Assembly (NCBI GenBank): GCA_003254925.1 | Contig: QANZ01017797.1 | Span: 220,569-284,568 of the forward strand | Source of the DNA: Chamaecrista fasciculata | Lineage: Eukaryota > Streptophyta > Magnoliopsida > Fabales > Fabaceae | Length of the DNA: 64,000 bases | Direction of reading: 5' to 3' | Shown here: positions 44,469 through 55,724 of the stretch, in pieces | Position numbering within the stretch: the stretch's first letter is position 1 | Layout of the letters: each line of letters starts with the position of its first letter | The notes under the pieces: generated by a model | What the model was told of the DNA's origin: nothing | Databases searched by the model: none | Seen by the model: the letters and a program-made list of their open reading frames with translations, nothing else | Translations under genes and position numbers: made by a program

Positions 44469-45104
44469 AGGGCTGTTCAAATCCAATCCAATCTAAATTC
44501 AACCGACCAATCCAATTCAAACCGATTAAAACCGACTAAAACCAATCATCTAATCGGTTGAATTGGATGAAAAAGGATGAAAACCGATTAGTTCGGTTTG
44601 GTTGGTTTTGAAAACCAAAAACTGACCGAACCAAACCGAACCATATTAGTAATTTAATTAAATATTATTTATATTATATTAAATAAAAAAACATTCATAT
44701 CTCTAAACTTAATTTCTTCATTTTTTATTTTCCCTTATTTAGTCGTCACTCACACTCAAACTTAGTCACTTTTTATTTCACAATTCATAGTTTTACATTT
44801 CATCCTTCCTTCATCACTTCATCTTCGACCTTCATCCTTCATCACAATTTACAGTTTCTAATATTTTCTTATATTATTTACTAGATTCTTATATATTTTG
44901 TATTTTTTAGATTTTTCATTTAATGAATATATAGAAAACCGATTAACCGATCCAATCCAAACCGATTAAAGTCGGTTTGGATTGGTTCGGTTGGCTTAAA
45001 AAGACTCGATTGATTGGATGACTTTAGTTGTCATCCAATTTGTTCGATTCGGTTGAAATAAAATGTCACAACCGATCCAAACCGAAGTTTGAACACCCAG
45101 TCCT
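44469..45104. mobile_element. hAT-like non-autonomous element
   Basis: The left end AGGGCTGTTCAAATCCAATC and the reversed right end (AGGACTGGGTGTTCAAACTT) are imperfect inverted repeats. Many subterminal ccgattaa / aaccga words sit near both ends, the arrangement typical of hAT ends. The centre is AT-rich and non-coding. A clear 8-bp target duplication was not found. Confidence 0.55.
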
Positions 45105-45829
45105 TTATTAGTCTCTATGTTTTAAAAGTTAATTTAATTCTCAAACAATAATGACTTAATGCAATTTAATTCAAATCTGAATATTTATGACGAAAAGTTT
45201 TCGATCAATCGTCAAATATATAAAGAAGTCTATAACATCTACATTAGTAAAGAAAACTATTTTTTTCTGGTGAAAAAGAAAATTACTCTTTTATACGCAA
45301 GAAATATAATTGTAGATGCTTTTTTGATAATATTAAAAACGGTGATGATTTTTATCCTAAAAACATCTTTTACATATGATCAATTAGATTCAAAATAATC
45401 TAATTGATTATAAGTATCACTTGACTTTTCGTAATATATTTTACTTTGATGCTTTTAAAATAAATAATTTAAGAAGAAGAATGACAACATCAATATAATA
45501 CTTAGACAAAATTAAAAGATAATAAATATTTTAATTTAATCAATAAAAAAATTTATGTGATTCAATTTTTTAAAAAATATAGTTTTAATTAATTTGATTT
45601 TTGGTCAAAATTTGGTAACCAATCAAATATAATGTTTACCAATCAATAATGTAATTATAATTAAATTATTTTTAAAAAAAATATTAATTTTCATATGATA
45701 GTAATTAAAATTATTATTGTTTAAAGTTCTACTGATATGACATTAATTTAAAAACTATTTGTATTTGGAAATTATTGTTTGTTTAAAGTTCAACTGATAT
45801 GATCAGGTAAGACAGACGGTGAAATTTTT
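45105..45829. other. AT-rich spacer
   Basis: Very AT-rich. An open frame of 79 codons at 45159-45398 is lysine/isoleucine/tyrosine-rich and looks like chance. No gene. Confidence 0.5.
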
Positions 45830-46003
45830 TTGTAAAGATATGAGATCAATTCTGCAATTTAACTTAAAGATATGAGACTAAAAATGATACGAGACTAAAT
45901 CTGTCACTTTTTGCAAAAGATATGGGGCTAAAAGTGCAACAAAAAAAATTATGTGACCAAATTGAGACCTGAACAAAAGTTATGGGACCAAAAGTGTAGT
46001 TTT
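45830..46003. repeat. Half of a fold-back MITE, upstream of an F-box gene
   Basis: Units such as agatatgagatcaattctgc, gatatggggctaaaagtgca and ttatgggaccaaaagtgta match one arm of the 30465 and 61800 families. No opposite arm is present. It ends about 145 bases before the ATG at 46148. Confidence 0.6.
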
Positions 46004-46147
46004 ACCTTTTTAACTAGATATAATTTGCTCTGTGCTTTGGCGTTCGTTTGTGAAGCAAAGAGGGCTGAATCAGGTTCGATTGACCTAGCAGGCATTGGCG
46101 TTCCTTCTTGTAATTTCCTCTGTGTGTGCTCTTCTCTTCTACGAGCT

Positions 46148-47284
46148 ATGTTTGAGTTTCTTCCTTCAGAAGTGACAATAGAAATTCTTCAGAGACTACC
46201 CGTAAAGTCTATAGTGAGATGCATGTGTGTTTGCAAAGCCTGGAAGTCCATCATCACAGCCGATTCCTTCATCACATCTCATCATCATCATCTCCAAACC
46301 AACCCCGCCAATAATTCATTCCTCCTTTTTCATTTCATCATTCGCTTACGCGAAAGGCCTGGTCGTCCCAGCAGGTATTCTGAGAACTTTTCTATCTATT
46401 CAGATGATGAGTTAACTGATATTCTTTTGCTTTGGGAATCCTCACCAATCCATTTAATTGGTATTTGCAATGGCCTCGTGTGTTTTACTCACCGTTTTGG
46501 ATTGGATGAACACTATGTTATTTGGAACCTATTTATTCACAAATATGTCAAACTTCCTAAACCCTCCCTCACAATAGAAATCCGTGTGCCTGAAATTAAT
46601 AGCGATGCAGATTTCGATGCAGATTTCAATGGGTTCGGATATGATTCACGAAACCAAGACTTCAAAGTAGTCAGACTCATTGCTACTTTCGTCAATGAAG
46701 TTACTCCTCGAGCTGAGATCTACTCTCATGCTTCTCGTTCTTGGAGAACCATCACTGTTGCTGCCCCAGCATTTCAGATTATTGATTTTATAGGCAAGTT
46801 TGTCAATGGGATACTACACTGGGTGGTCCGGCGTACAATTAATCATAGGCCTCATTATTTTATTCTAACGTTTGACGTTGTTGAAGAAATATTTGGCGAA
46901 TTGATGTTACCCCAATGTTTAAAGGAGTCACCTTTGGAGTTAAGTATTTTGACTGGATATAATTTGCTTGCTTTGATTCAAGGAAATGTTAGTAGCTGCT
47001 CCCAGAGATGTTGTAGTGTTTGGATATTGAAGGAATATGGTGTCATGGAATCTTGGAATCAGTTGTTTCATTGTGATCTATCAAGCAAAGAAAAGGTGAT
47101 AGCTCTAACAAATAGTGGGGAATTGGTGCTAGAACATTCTCGTGATGGGATTATTTTTCGAGATCCCATAAAAGGAGTCGATAAAAAGTTAGAGCTTGAG
47201 CTTGAGCTTCAGAGTGGCCTCACTACTTTTGTAGATTACTATCTTAAGAGTTTATTTTTAATAAATGAAAAAGTTAGAACTTAG
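46148..47284 (+). CDS. F-box protein with FBA domain
   Basis: A single-exon gene of 378 residues. ATG 46148 starts MFEFLPSEVTIEILQRLPVK, continuing as the F-box (SIVRCMCVCKAWKSII). The FBA domain shows LIGICNGLVCF, FIHKYVKLPKPSL, NGFGYDSRNQDFKVVRL, EIYSHASRSWRTI, FVNGILHWVV, FDVVEEIFGELMLPQ and WILKEYGVMESW. A DADFDADF repeat and an ELELEL run near the C-terminus come from short in-frame repeats. It should be an SCF substrate receptor with unknown target. The frame is open upstream but shows no family homology before the ATG. It is closest to the broken copy at 52544 and also related to 32597. Confidence 0.9.
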   Translation: MFEFLPSEVTIEILQRLPVKSIVRCMCVCKAWKSIITADSFITSHHHHLQTNPANNSFLLFHFIIRLRERPGRPSRYSENFSIYSDDELTDILLLWESSPIHLIGICNGLVCFTHRFGLDEHYVIWNLFIHKYVKLPKPSLTIEIRVPEINSDADFDADFNGFGYDSRNQDFKVVRLIATFVNEVTPRAEIYSHASRSWRTITVAAPAFQIIDFIGKFVNGILHWVVRRTINHRPHYFILTFDVVEEIFGELMLPQCLKESPLELSILTGYNLLALIQGNVSSCSQRCCSVWILKEYGVMESWNQLFHCDLSSKEKVIALTNSGELVLEHSRDGIIFRDPIKGVDKKLELELELQSGLTTFVDYYLKSLFLINEKVRT

Positions 47285-47389
47285 AACCCACCTTTCACTT
47301 TAGTCTTTCATCAAACTCTTCCCTTTCCATCCATTCACCAATCACTCCCATGTAGGAATACTTGTAGCTTAAAGTTGAAGAGAGTGTTT

Positions 47390-47690
47390 GCAAGTATCTC
47401 CAAGTCGAAGAAGGGAATTAGCATTGTCCCCTTTTGTGAACAAAGCAAAAGATGGCATTCCTTTGAAGAAGATGAAGTGGAGAATTTGGAGAATTGATGT
47501 TACTTGGGTGTTTAAAGGAGTGGCCTTTGGAGGTATGTCTTTTGCAAGAAGGAATTCTCTTTCTGTGATTCATAAAAGTATTTTTTCTTTCTACCAGAAT
47601 CTTTTCTTAATGGGAATGTAACTATGTTGTGTTGTAGAACCATGGGCTCAAGTTGTTTCATTTTATTCAACAATTTTGTGATGTTCTAGT
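47390..47690 (+). pseudogene. Decayed F-box C-terminal relic, downstream copy
   Basis: Text such as gtggagaatttggagaattg, atgttacttgggtgtttaaa, ttctgtgattcataaaa and gttgtagaaccatgggctca aligns in order with the VEEKFGELMLPQ, LAVLH and VVESWxQ coding segments of intact copies, but in shifted frames with stops. Confidence 0.7.
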
Positions 47691-49117
47691 TCTGTTGTGT
47701 CTTGTGTCTCTGTTATGAGTTTGCTCAAGTTTATTTTATGTAATTATTACTTGTTATGATTGAGAAGACAGTGGACCTTTACAATTTTATGTAGTTTCTT
47801 TTAACACCAAGATTATTTGTAAGAACTTTGCAGACAAAAAATCATAACTCTGTTGTGTGACTCCAATTCTATGTGAACTTCCCAGTTAACAATTCTTTTA
47901 AGCACAAAGTAATCACTTTAAAAGACAGAAAGCTCATTATGAGATTTGGCCTACATGGTACATGGGTGTAATATAATACAGCTCAAACTGAGCAAAATCT
48001 GCTAAAAAAAGAACAAAGCTTTTGAACAAAATCTGTTCCACTGTCAATCCTAAATTCCTAATGACTTTCACTTTTGTATCAAACTGAGTACTAACCATCA
48101 TTACAAAATCGTTCAAGGTTTGAGGTACTTGGGGTTTATCTTGTAACAAGTAAGTTATAGTTCTTGTTGTACATGGACAGAGCGTTCCTTTTCTGAATAA
48201 TAAAATATAATGAATTGATAAGTTTTATTTTTTTTTCCAATGTCTTCTGAAGATCTTTTTCAGTTGTATTCAGAAGTAGAATCCAGGAAATAGAGTTTGT
48301 GAGTGTGAAGTGTATCAGTAAATTTTTAGTACAATAATGTATGTCCAGAGTTTTCAGATTTAGTTTCATCTATCACATTAATTCACTGCAGATTTAAAAC
48401 TTCAGATGTGAGCGTCCTTCACCTTCCATTTGCAGTTATTTTATAACTAGTCTATGGTTCATTCAACCAAACCCCTATCACTCAAATCCCTCTAGATGAC
48501 AATGATTAGTTTATTAAAGGAAGCTAGATTAATTCGTGAATCATGTATGCATATCAGATAGGATGAGTGGAAAAGTCATTAATCTTCTATGCATATCAGA
48601 GTCCAGTGTTGAACATTTTTGTAACTTGAATTATTTGGTAGGAAGGGGAAATACTTAGTAGTTTAGTTGTAATTTTAAAAATTAATCTCCATGTATGATT
48701 GTCTTTTATCTTTTTTTGACTTTTGATATTTCCATGCATCGTTTTCTGTGGTTAGAAGTTGGAACCATTGCTTATCATTTTAATCATGACGCAAAGTTTG
48801 AGAAATTTTTTTTTTATGCTTAAAAAATCTGAATCAGAGTTTGAGCGTTGGGGCAATTCCAACTTCATTTTGATAGTTTGGGTTTGCATGTTGGTGTGCT
48901 TATGGACTGATTTGGCGGCTGTGTTAAGGAGCACTTTGACCTATTTCTTTGTCTCTTTTAGGTGTCTTCTATTTGCTTATATTCCTATCAACCTGTAATG
49001 AATAGAAATCAATATCAATGTAGCATAATATTTAAATGTTGTTAAATAGATTGATGGTGTTTTTTTTGTTTTCATCTTTTGTTTATAGGAAAAAATTGAA
49101 AGCATTGGATGGATCCA

Positions 49118-49440
49118 AGCCTCTCAAATGTTAGGATTATCTTAAGTTTCTATCTTCTTGTTGAAAGGTCTGCTATCTTTATGTTTTTTATCCCTGTTTC
49201 TACTTTCAATCTCTTGTTTGTATTGAAGTGAGCTTTATTTTCTCATATCAATATATCTATTTTTTTGAAGGCGGTACCAAATGATAGAACTTCAAGAATA
49301 ATAAATATATTGATATAAGAAAAATAGAGCTTCCTTCGACCCAAACAAGAGATAGAAAATCAATACTGGCAATAAAAATAAAACAGCAGACTTCTCAACA
49401 ACAATATAGGAACCAAGACAATCCTAGCATTTGAGAGGCT
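49118..49440. repeat. Long inverted repeat with about 150-base arms
   Basis: 49118-49270 and 49291-49440 are imperfect reverse complements: agcctctcaaatgttaggat pairs with text ending atcctagcatttgagaggct, and tctcatatcaatatatctat pairs with ataaatatattgatataaga. The loop is about 20 bases (gcggtaccaaatgatagaa). The duplicate at 52070-52275 keeps the left arm but only about 35 bases of the right. Confidence 0.75.
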
Positions 49441-51187
49441 AGGTTCTCTCTCCCAAAAATCCTGATAGAATTTGAGAAAGATAGTAGTGGGACTGAATTG
49501 AAAGTAAATTTTATAATTGAATGTTACAAATACAATTTGCTCATTTGGTACTTGTGGCTTCAATTATACACGACCTAAAAGCACGCCTCAACACTCAATT
49601 ATGAAGCTGTTTTGGTCTGACACTTCACTTGCGGCATGTATATATATATAAACATTTATCAGTCAATTACTCAGTAGTGTTTTCTGATATTTCTTCACAT
49701 TGCATTATTTTCTTGTTTGATATTTTATTAAAATATTCTAGATATCTAGATTTTTTTACCATTATTGTAACATGTCTATGAATATCATTATCGTGAAAAA
49801 GAATTCAGTACTCCACAGTCGCACCATATAAATATTCTAGTTTCATCTATCACATTAATTCACTTCAGATGTGAGCGTCCTTCACCTTCCATTTGAAGTG
49901 CAGTTATTTTATCACTAGTCTATGGTTCATTCAACCAAACCCCTATCACTCAAATCCCTCTAGATGACAATGATTAGTTTTTTAAAGGAAGCTAGATTAA
50001 TTCATGAATCATTTAGACATGGTTTTGATTGTAGCAGTTCACATACAGTTAAAATATTGGTCAACCAATTTTTTGTCATGGTGGTATGATACATACTAAA
50101 GGCTAATGAGCAGGCCACTTTGGCTCCAAGTGATTGACGACATGACTTGATGTTGACTTAATATTGGAGACTACAAGTGACAGCTGGATTGATGGGATTT
50201 CTCTTAGCAACGCCTCCCATTTCTTTCTCTTAGGCAGCTTATATTTTAAGAGGATGGGAGTGAAAGAGATTCATTCAGTATTGTTAGTCCTTAGACATGG
50301 AGCTTTTTCTCTGCATCAAAACTTCCTTTACGTTTAGTCACCTCTTTCACATTTTGGGGGTATGATCTTCATTTCTCTGTTTCTGTGGAACTGTGAATAG
50401 CATTGCATGTTTAGAAATTCATTTGCTATGTCTTTTACTTATTGCCTATTTTCTGTAAACATTGGAATTAATTCATAGCTTTTGATATGCGTACTTCAAA
50501 TCAACCGAACAAAATAGCTGTGAAATAATTTTGGCAAGCCACTGTTGTCTAGTGGTGAAGTGAAGGGTTTGGGTAGTTTGCAGAAGGATTTTTTTTTAAA
50601 TTCTTAGTGTTGGATATACACTTCCCCTGGTTTTGTTTGCTGTCATTAATTTCTGTACTTAGTTTCTAAGGTTTTCATTCACGCATGCTTTGTTTATATT
50701 GCTGTTTGTAAATTTTAATTAGATAGGATGAGTGGAAAAGTCATTAATCTGTATGCATAAAAGATTATAAACTAAAGAGAATTATGAAGAAGGCTTTATC
50801 ACAGTCATATTCTTGTGCAATTGGCTGTTGTTAAACACTTGAACCCATTGAGTACTCTATTTCATATATTGTCGAGAAAAATGTGGTCAACTGTGCAGAA
50901 CAAGAACTGGTTCTGTACAAAAACTGCAGAACCCAAATTGCCGGCCAGTTTGGTTCTGCAATCACCAAAACTGGTTCTGCACTGCAATTGGGATTGAGCA
51001 TGCTAAGATACAAGAAGATATTAATCAAAAGCTTGAAGAACCCTTGCGAAGAACAAAAGGCGATAACAACTAATTTTTGCGTCATTTTCACTATTTATCT
51101 TCTTTTGATATTTTAACAACTAATTTCCGAGTATCATATGGTCTATGTTGCTCATGGTGCATAGTTTATTTGCAAACTCAACTTAAT

Positions 51188-51490
51188 GTTAACTTTGTAT
51201 TTTTCAAGTTAGTGTCAGGTTCACATGCATAGCTTGTTGGAATTTGGTTGTGGTTCTGAATATTCATTCTTGATGCATATTTTTTATTTTATTGCAGAAA
51301 TTTCCATTAGTTTATATATATATATAAGGCTGAGTTTTGTTAACTTTGTATTTTCCAAATTAGTGTCAGTTTTTCTCATGACTAGCTTGTTGGAATATTG
51401 TGGTGGTTATGGATATTCATTCTCGATGCATATTTTTGAGTTTATTGCAGAAGTTTCCATTAGTTTTTATATATATATGGCTAAGTTTTG
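51188..51490. repeat. 151-base tandem duplication
   Basis: Two diverged copies start gttaactttgtattttt at 51188 and gttaactttgtattttcc at 51339. Both continue with gtgtcag, agcttgttggaat, tattcattct and a (TA)n run. Confidence 0.8.
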
Positions 51491-52304
51491 TTTGAATTTT
51501 CTATTTATCTTGTATGCATATCACAGAGTCTAGTGTTGAACTCCTTTGTATGTTGAATTATTTGGTAGGAGTAGGAAGGGGAAATACTTTTTTTTTTTTT
51601 TTATATGGAAAGGAAGGGGGAATACTTAGTTTAGTGTTAATTTTAATAATAATCTCCATATATGATTGTCTTTTATCTTTTTTTGACTTCTGATATTTCC
51701 ATGCATCATTTTCTGTGGTTGGAAGTTGGAACTATTGCTGATCATTTCAATCATGGCCCAAAGTTTGAGAAATATTTTTTTTATGCTTAAAAAATCTGAA
51801 TCAGAGTATGATGAGCGTTGGGGCAATTTCAACTTCATTTTGATAGTTTGAGTTTGCATGTTGGTGTGCTTATGGACTGATTTGGCGGCTGTGTTAAGGA
51901 GCACTTTGACCTATTCCTTTGTCTCTTTTAAGTGTCTTCTATTTGCTTATATTCCTATCAACATGTAATGAATATAGCATAGTATTTAAATGTTGTTAAA
52001 TAGATTGATGGTGTTTGTTTTTGTTTCATCTTTTGTTTATAGGAAGAAATTGAAAGCATTTGATGGATCCAAACCTCTCAAATGTGAGGATTATCTCAAG
52101 TCTCTATCTTGTTGAAAGGTCTGCTATCTTTATGTTTTTAATCACTGTTTCTACTTTCAATCTCTTGTTTGTATTGAAGTGAGCTTTATTTTCTCATATC
52201 AATATATCTATTTTTCTGAAGGCGGAACCAAATGATAGAACTTCCAGAATAATTAATATATTGATATAAAGAAAAATAGAGTAAAAAAATAGAGCAACTT
52301 TTAG

Positions 52305-52365
52305 GAAACATCAAGGACCAAAATGGAGCTTTGGATAAATATTAGGGACCAAAATAGGCTTTGGC
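52305..52365. repeat. MITE scrap upstream of an F-box pseudogene
   Basis: Two units, aaggaccaaaatggagcttt and gggaccaaaataggctttgg, end in ggcc like the termini of the fold-back families here. It lies about 180 bases before the ATG at 52544. Confidence 0.5.
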
Positions 52366-52543
52366 CTAAACTTTATAATACTACAATTAAGAAAGTACTT
52401 TTTTTTATAAAAAAAATCCTGATGATTGATTACTTCAATACTTTGTGAAAGATTAAAATGCATGCTTGTGGAGCATAGGGTTTTGACCTTCCTTCCTTGC
52501 ATTGCGGCGTGTTCTTCTTCTCATTGGTTGAACTCGTGAAGCA

Positions 52544-53615
52544 ATGTCTGATTTCTATTTCCCGTCAGAAGTGATAATAGAAATTCTAAATAGACTCCCC
52601 GTCAAGTCTCTAGCAAGATGCATGTGTGTCTGCAAAGCTTGGAAGTCCATCATCACTACTGATTCCTTCATCACATCTCATTACCAAACCAACCATGCCA
52701 ATACTTCCTCCATTGAGGTATTCTGGGAAATTTTGCTCACTCCATTCAGGTGATAATTTAACAGATACCCTTTTGTTTTGGGAATCCGCACCAATCAGTA
52801 TAATTGGCATTTGCAATGGCCTTGTGTGTTTTACTGACAATTATGTAATGGATGACCACTATGTTATTTGGAACCCATGCATTCTCACATATGTCAAACT
52901 TCCTAAACTCTCCCTCACCTTAAAACCCCTTGTGCCTGGAATTCATAACGATCAAGTTTACATTGGGTTCGGCTTTGATTGTAAAAACTATGATTTTAAA
53001 GTTGTCAGATTTATCACTCCTTTCTTCAAAGAAGCTACTCCTATAGCTGAGATCTACTCTCTTGCTTCTCATTCTTGGAGAACCATCACTGTTTCAGCTT
53101 CACCATTTGTCATTACTAGTATTAATAGCAAGTTTGTCAATGGGGTACTGCACTGGGTGGCCCGTCGTACTATTAATCAGAGGTTTCATTGTTTTATTCT
53201 AACGTTTGACATTGTTGAAGAAAAAATTGGCGAATTGATGTTACCCCAGTGTTTAATGGAGATAGAGTCACCTTCGGGGTTATGTATTTTGACTGGAGGT
53301 AATTTTCTTGCTTTGGTTCATGGAAATGTTTCTTCCGGTCGCCTGAGTGTTTGGATAATGAAGGAATATGGTGTTGTTGAATCATAGAATCAATTGTTTC
53401 ATTTTGATATATCAAGCGGTGAAAATACACTAGCTCTAACGAATAGTGGGGAAGTGGTGCTAGAATGTTTTGATGATGCTATTATTTTTCGAGATCCCAT
53501 AAAACGAGTGGAGAAAAAGTTATAGCTGGAGAATTTCTATATAACATTTGTAGATTACTATGTTGAGAGTTTATTTTTAATAAATGAAGAAGTTAGAACC
53601 CACCTTGCACTTTAG
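52544..53615 (+). pseudogene. F-box/FBA pseudogene
   Basis: ATG 52544 opens MSDFYFPSEVIIEILNRLPV and a full F-box, but a deletion near 52715 shifts the frame (stop at 52751-52753). The FBA part continues in the other frame: IIGICNGLVCF, WNPCILTYVKLPK, IGFGFDCKNYDFKVVRF, FVNGVLHWVA and FDIVEEKIGELMLPQ. At 53385-53387 TAG replaces the conserved TGG of VVESW, and a second TAG follows KKL about 45 codons later. The same frame then runs to the family end at 53615. One frameshift and two nonsense changes make it non-functional. Closest relative: 46148-47284. Confidence 0.92.
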
Positions 53616-53749
53616 TCTTTCATCAAACTCTTCCCTTCCCATCCATTCACCAATCACTCCCATCTAGGAATACTTGTAGCTTTGGAAAGTTGCAGAGAGT
53701 GTTTGCAAATATCTCCAAGTTGATGAAGGGAATTAACATTCTCTCCTTT

Positions 53750-54000
53750 GGTGAACAAAGCAAAAGATGATCTTCTGTTGAAGAAGATGAAGTGGAGAAA
53801 TTTGGAGAATTGATGTTACTTGGGTGTTTAAAGAATTAGCCTTTGAAGGTATGTATTTTGCAAGAACGAATTCGCTTTCTGTGATTGATAAAAGTATTTC
53901 TTCTTTCCACCAGAATCTTTCGTGTATAATTGGAATGTAATAATGTTGTGTTGTAGAACCATGGGCTCAAATTGTTTCATTTTATTTAACAAGTTTGTGA
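53750..54000 (+). pseudogene. Decayed F-box C-terminal relic, downstream copy
   Basis: It has the same text order as 47390-47690: gtggagaaatttggagaatt, tgatgttacttgggtgttta, ttctgtgattgataaaa, then gttgtagaaccatgggctca and tttcattttatttaacaagt (cf. HFDxTSG coding). Confidence 0.7.
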
Positions 54001-55036
54001 TGATTTAATTCTGCTGTGTCTTTTGTCTGTTATGATTTTGCTCATGTTTATTTTATGTAATTGTTATTTGTTATGATCGAGAAGACAGTAGACCTTTACA
54101 ATTTCATGTACTTGCTTTTATCACACCAAGATTATTTGTAAGAACGTTCTAGACTAAAAATAATAACTCCGTTGTGTGTCTCCAGTTCTATGTGAACTTC
54201 CCAGTTAACAATTCTTTAAGCACAAAGCAAGCTCTTCAAAAGACAGAAAGCTCATTATGAGATTTGGCATGGATGTAATAAAATACAGCTCAAAAACTTC
54301 AGATGTGAGCATCCTTCACCTTCCATTTGAGGTGTCAGTTATTTTATCACTAGTTTATGGTTCATTCAGCCAAACCTGTATCACTTAAATGCCTGTAGAT
54401 GACAATGATTAGTTTATAAAAGCAGCTAGATTAATTGATGAATCATTTAGACATAGGTTTTGATTGTAGCAGTTCACATATTTGGTGGTGGCATGATAAT
54501 GAGCAGTTCACATACTAAAGGCTAATGAGCAGGCCACTTTGCCTCCAAGAGATTCACAACATGACAAGATGTTGACTTAATATGGGAGACTATCAAGTGA
54601 CAGCTGGAGTGATGGGATTTCTCTTAGCAAAACCTACCATTTCTTTCTCTTAGGCAGCGTATATTTTAAGAGGATGGGAGTGAAAGAGATTCATTCAGTT
54701 TTGTTAGTCCTTAGACATGGAGCGTTTTCTCTGCATCAAAACAATTCCTTTGCGTTTAGTCACCTCTTTCACATTTTGGGGCTATTATTTTCATTTCTCT
54801 GTTTCAGTGGAACTTTGAATAGCATTGCATGTTTAGAAATTCATTTGCTATCTCTTCTTATTGCCTATTTTCTTTGAATATTGGAGTTAATTCATAGCAT
54901 TGGATATACATACTTCTAATCAACTGAACAAAATAACTGTAAAATACTTTTGGCAAGCTACTGTGGTCTAGTGCTGAAGTGAAGGGTCTGGGTTCTTTGC
55001 AGAAGGATTTTGTTAATTCTCAGCGTTAGATATACT
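54001..55036. repeat. F-box 3' flank, second copy
   Basis: It parallels 47740-50590 with a large internal deletion: attcatgaatcat-type text, gatgggatttctcttagcaa, gatgggagtgaaagagattc, and ctagtgctgaagtgaagggt. No conserved coding frame. Confidence 0.6.
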
Positions 55037-55330
55037 TTTGTCTCGTTTTTTTGTGAAAAGGCAGGGCTTGAGATTAATAGAAGTAAGCATTTAGTGGTCT
55101 TCAGTCCCATTACTACAGGACTGTTGAAGAAGTTTTTATGTTTCACTTTGAATTTGCTTCAGTTGGATAAGATTGGACGATATTTCGGAGTATATATCGA
55201 TAGTGGAAAGGATAGAACTTTGAATTTCCAACAGTTATTGGACAGGGTAAATACAAGGCTCATAGATTGGAAGAGTATGCTTTCATCCCAGTGAGACAAG
55301 TAAATTAACTCTTGTAAAGTCCCTGAACAA
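55037..55330 (+). mobile_element. LINE reverse transcriptase fragment
   Basis: The plus strand reads FCEKAGLEINRSKHLVVFSP, then IGRYFGVYIDSGKDRTLNFQ and LLDRVNTRLIDWKSMLSS, then stops. The G-x-x-IN-x-x-KS...FSP...YLG-like...DRV..RL..WK..LLS order is the C-terminal part of plant LINE RT. Some text beyond the stop (INSCK) may correspond to the next segment. Only about 90 residues remain. Confidence 0.75.
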
Positions 55331-55720
55331 TTAAGCTTTGTCATGTATCTAACTTCCTGACTGCATTATTATTAATAGGTGGAATCAGTTGATCAGAGAT
55401 ATAAAGCTCAATCCTATATTGTATGACATAAATTATATGTCATTTCTCATCTGGGAGCAATTCTGTGTTATGGTCATCAATGTGATTTTGATTTGGATGA
55501 GGAGCTCAATAGGTGGCAATTTCCTTTTAGTACTAGGTGTTTATGTTGTGCATTGTTGTAATTAGTTTGTCTTTCTTTCTGGTTGTTGATGTTTGAACAT
55601 TTTGGTCCTTTGTTTTATGGTTTTGTTTATTTATCCAAAAGAAAAATTAAACTTATTAGTTGATTAAAATTGTGTCATCAACTAATGATACACATGTTCA
55701 GTTAACACCAATATATTGCT
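55321..55720. repeat. Duplicated flank (undisrupted copy of 58869-61390)
   Basis: cctgaacaattaa, aataggtggaatcagttga, gaggagctcaataggtgg, gcattgttgtaat and ggtcctttgttttatggttt match 58869-59103 plus 61214-61390. The 2.1-kb solo LTR is absent here, so this is a paralogous empty site. Confidence 0.8.
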
Positions 55721-55724
55721 AATA

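Larger units (their letters stand above)
47691..52300. repeat. Segmentally duplicated F-box 3' flank
   Basis: No intact gene. 48600-49330 and 51530-52290 are diverged direct copies (atgattgtcttttatctttt, gagcgttggggcaatt, gctgtgttaaggagcacttt). 49850-50790 has counterparts at 54300-55020 and 56790-57930 (gatgggatttctcttagcaa, gatgggagtgaaagagattc). Open frames of 60-90 codons occur but are not kept between copies, which argues against coding. Confidence 0.7.

Noticed and set aside
47937-48369. Small minus-strand genes in the F-box 3' flank
   Set aside because: The frames are not preserved in the duplicated copies of the same DNA at 54.2 and 56.4 kb.
50883-51116. Small protein gene around 50.9 kb
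   Set aside because: Overlapping open frames on both strands arise from a short repetitive stretch (aactggttctg); no start context or homologue is evident.
48752-51904. A conserved 60-90 residue protein (MLLNTAAKSVHKHTNMQTQT...) present twice
   Set aside because: The two copies are a recent DNA duplication; the frames differ in start, length and C-terminus, so similarity reflects the duplication, not coding constraint.
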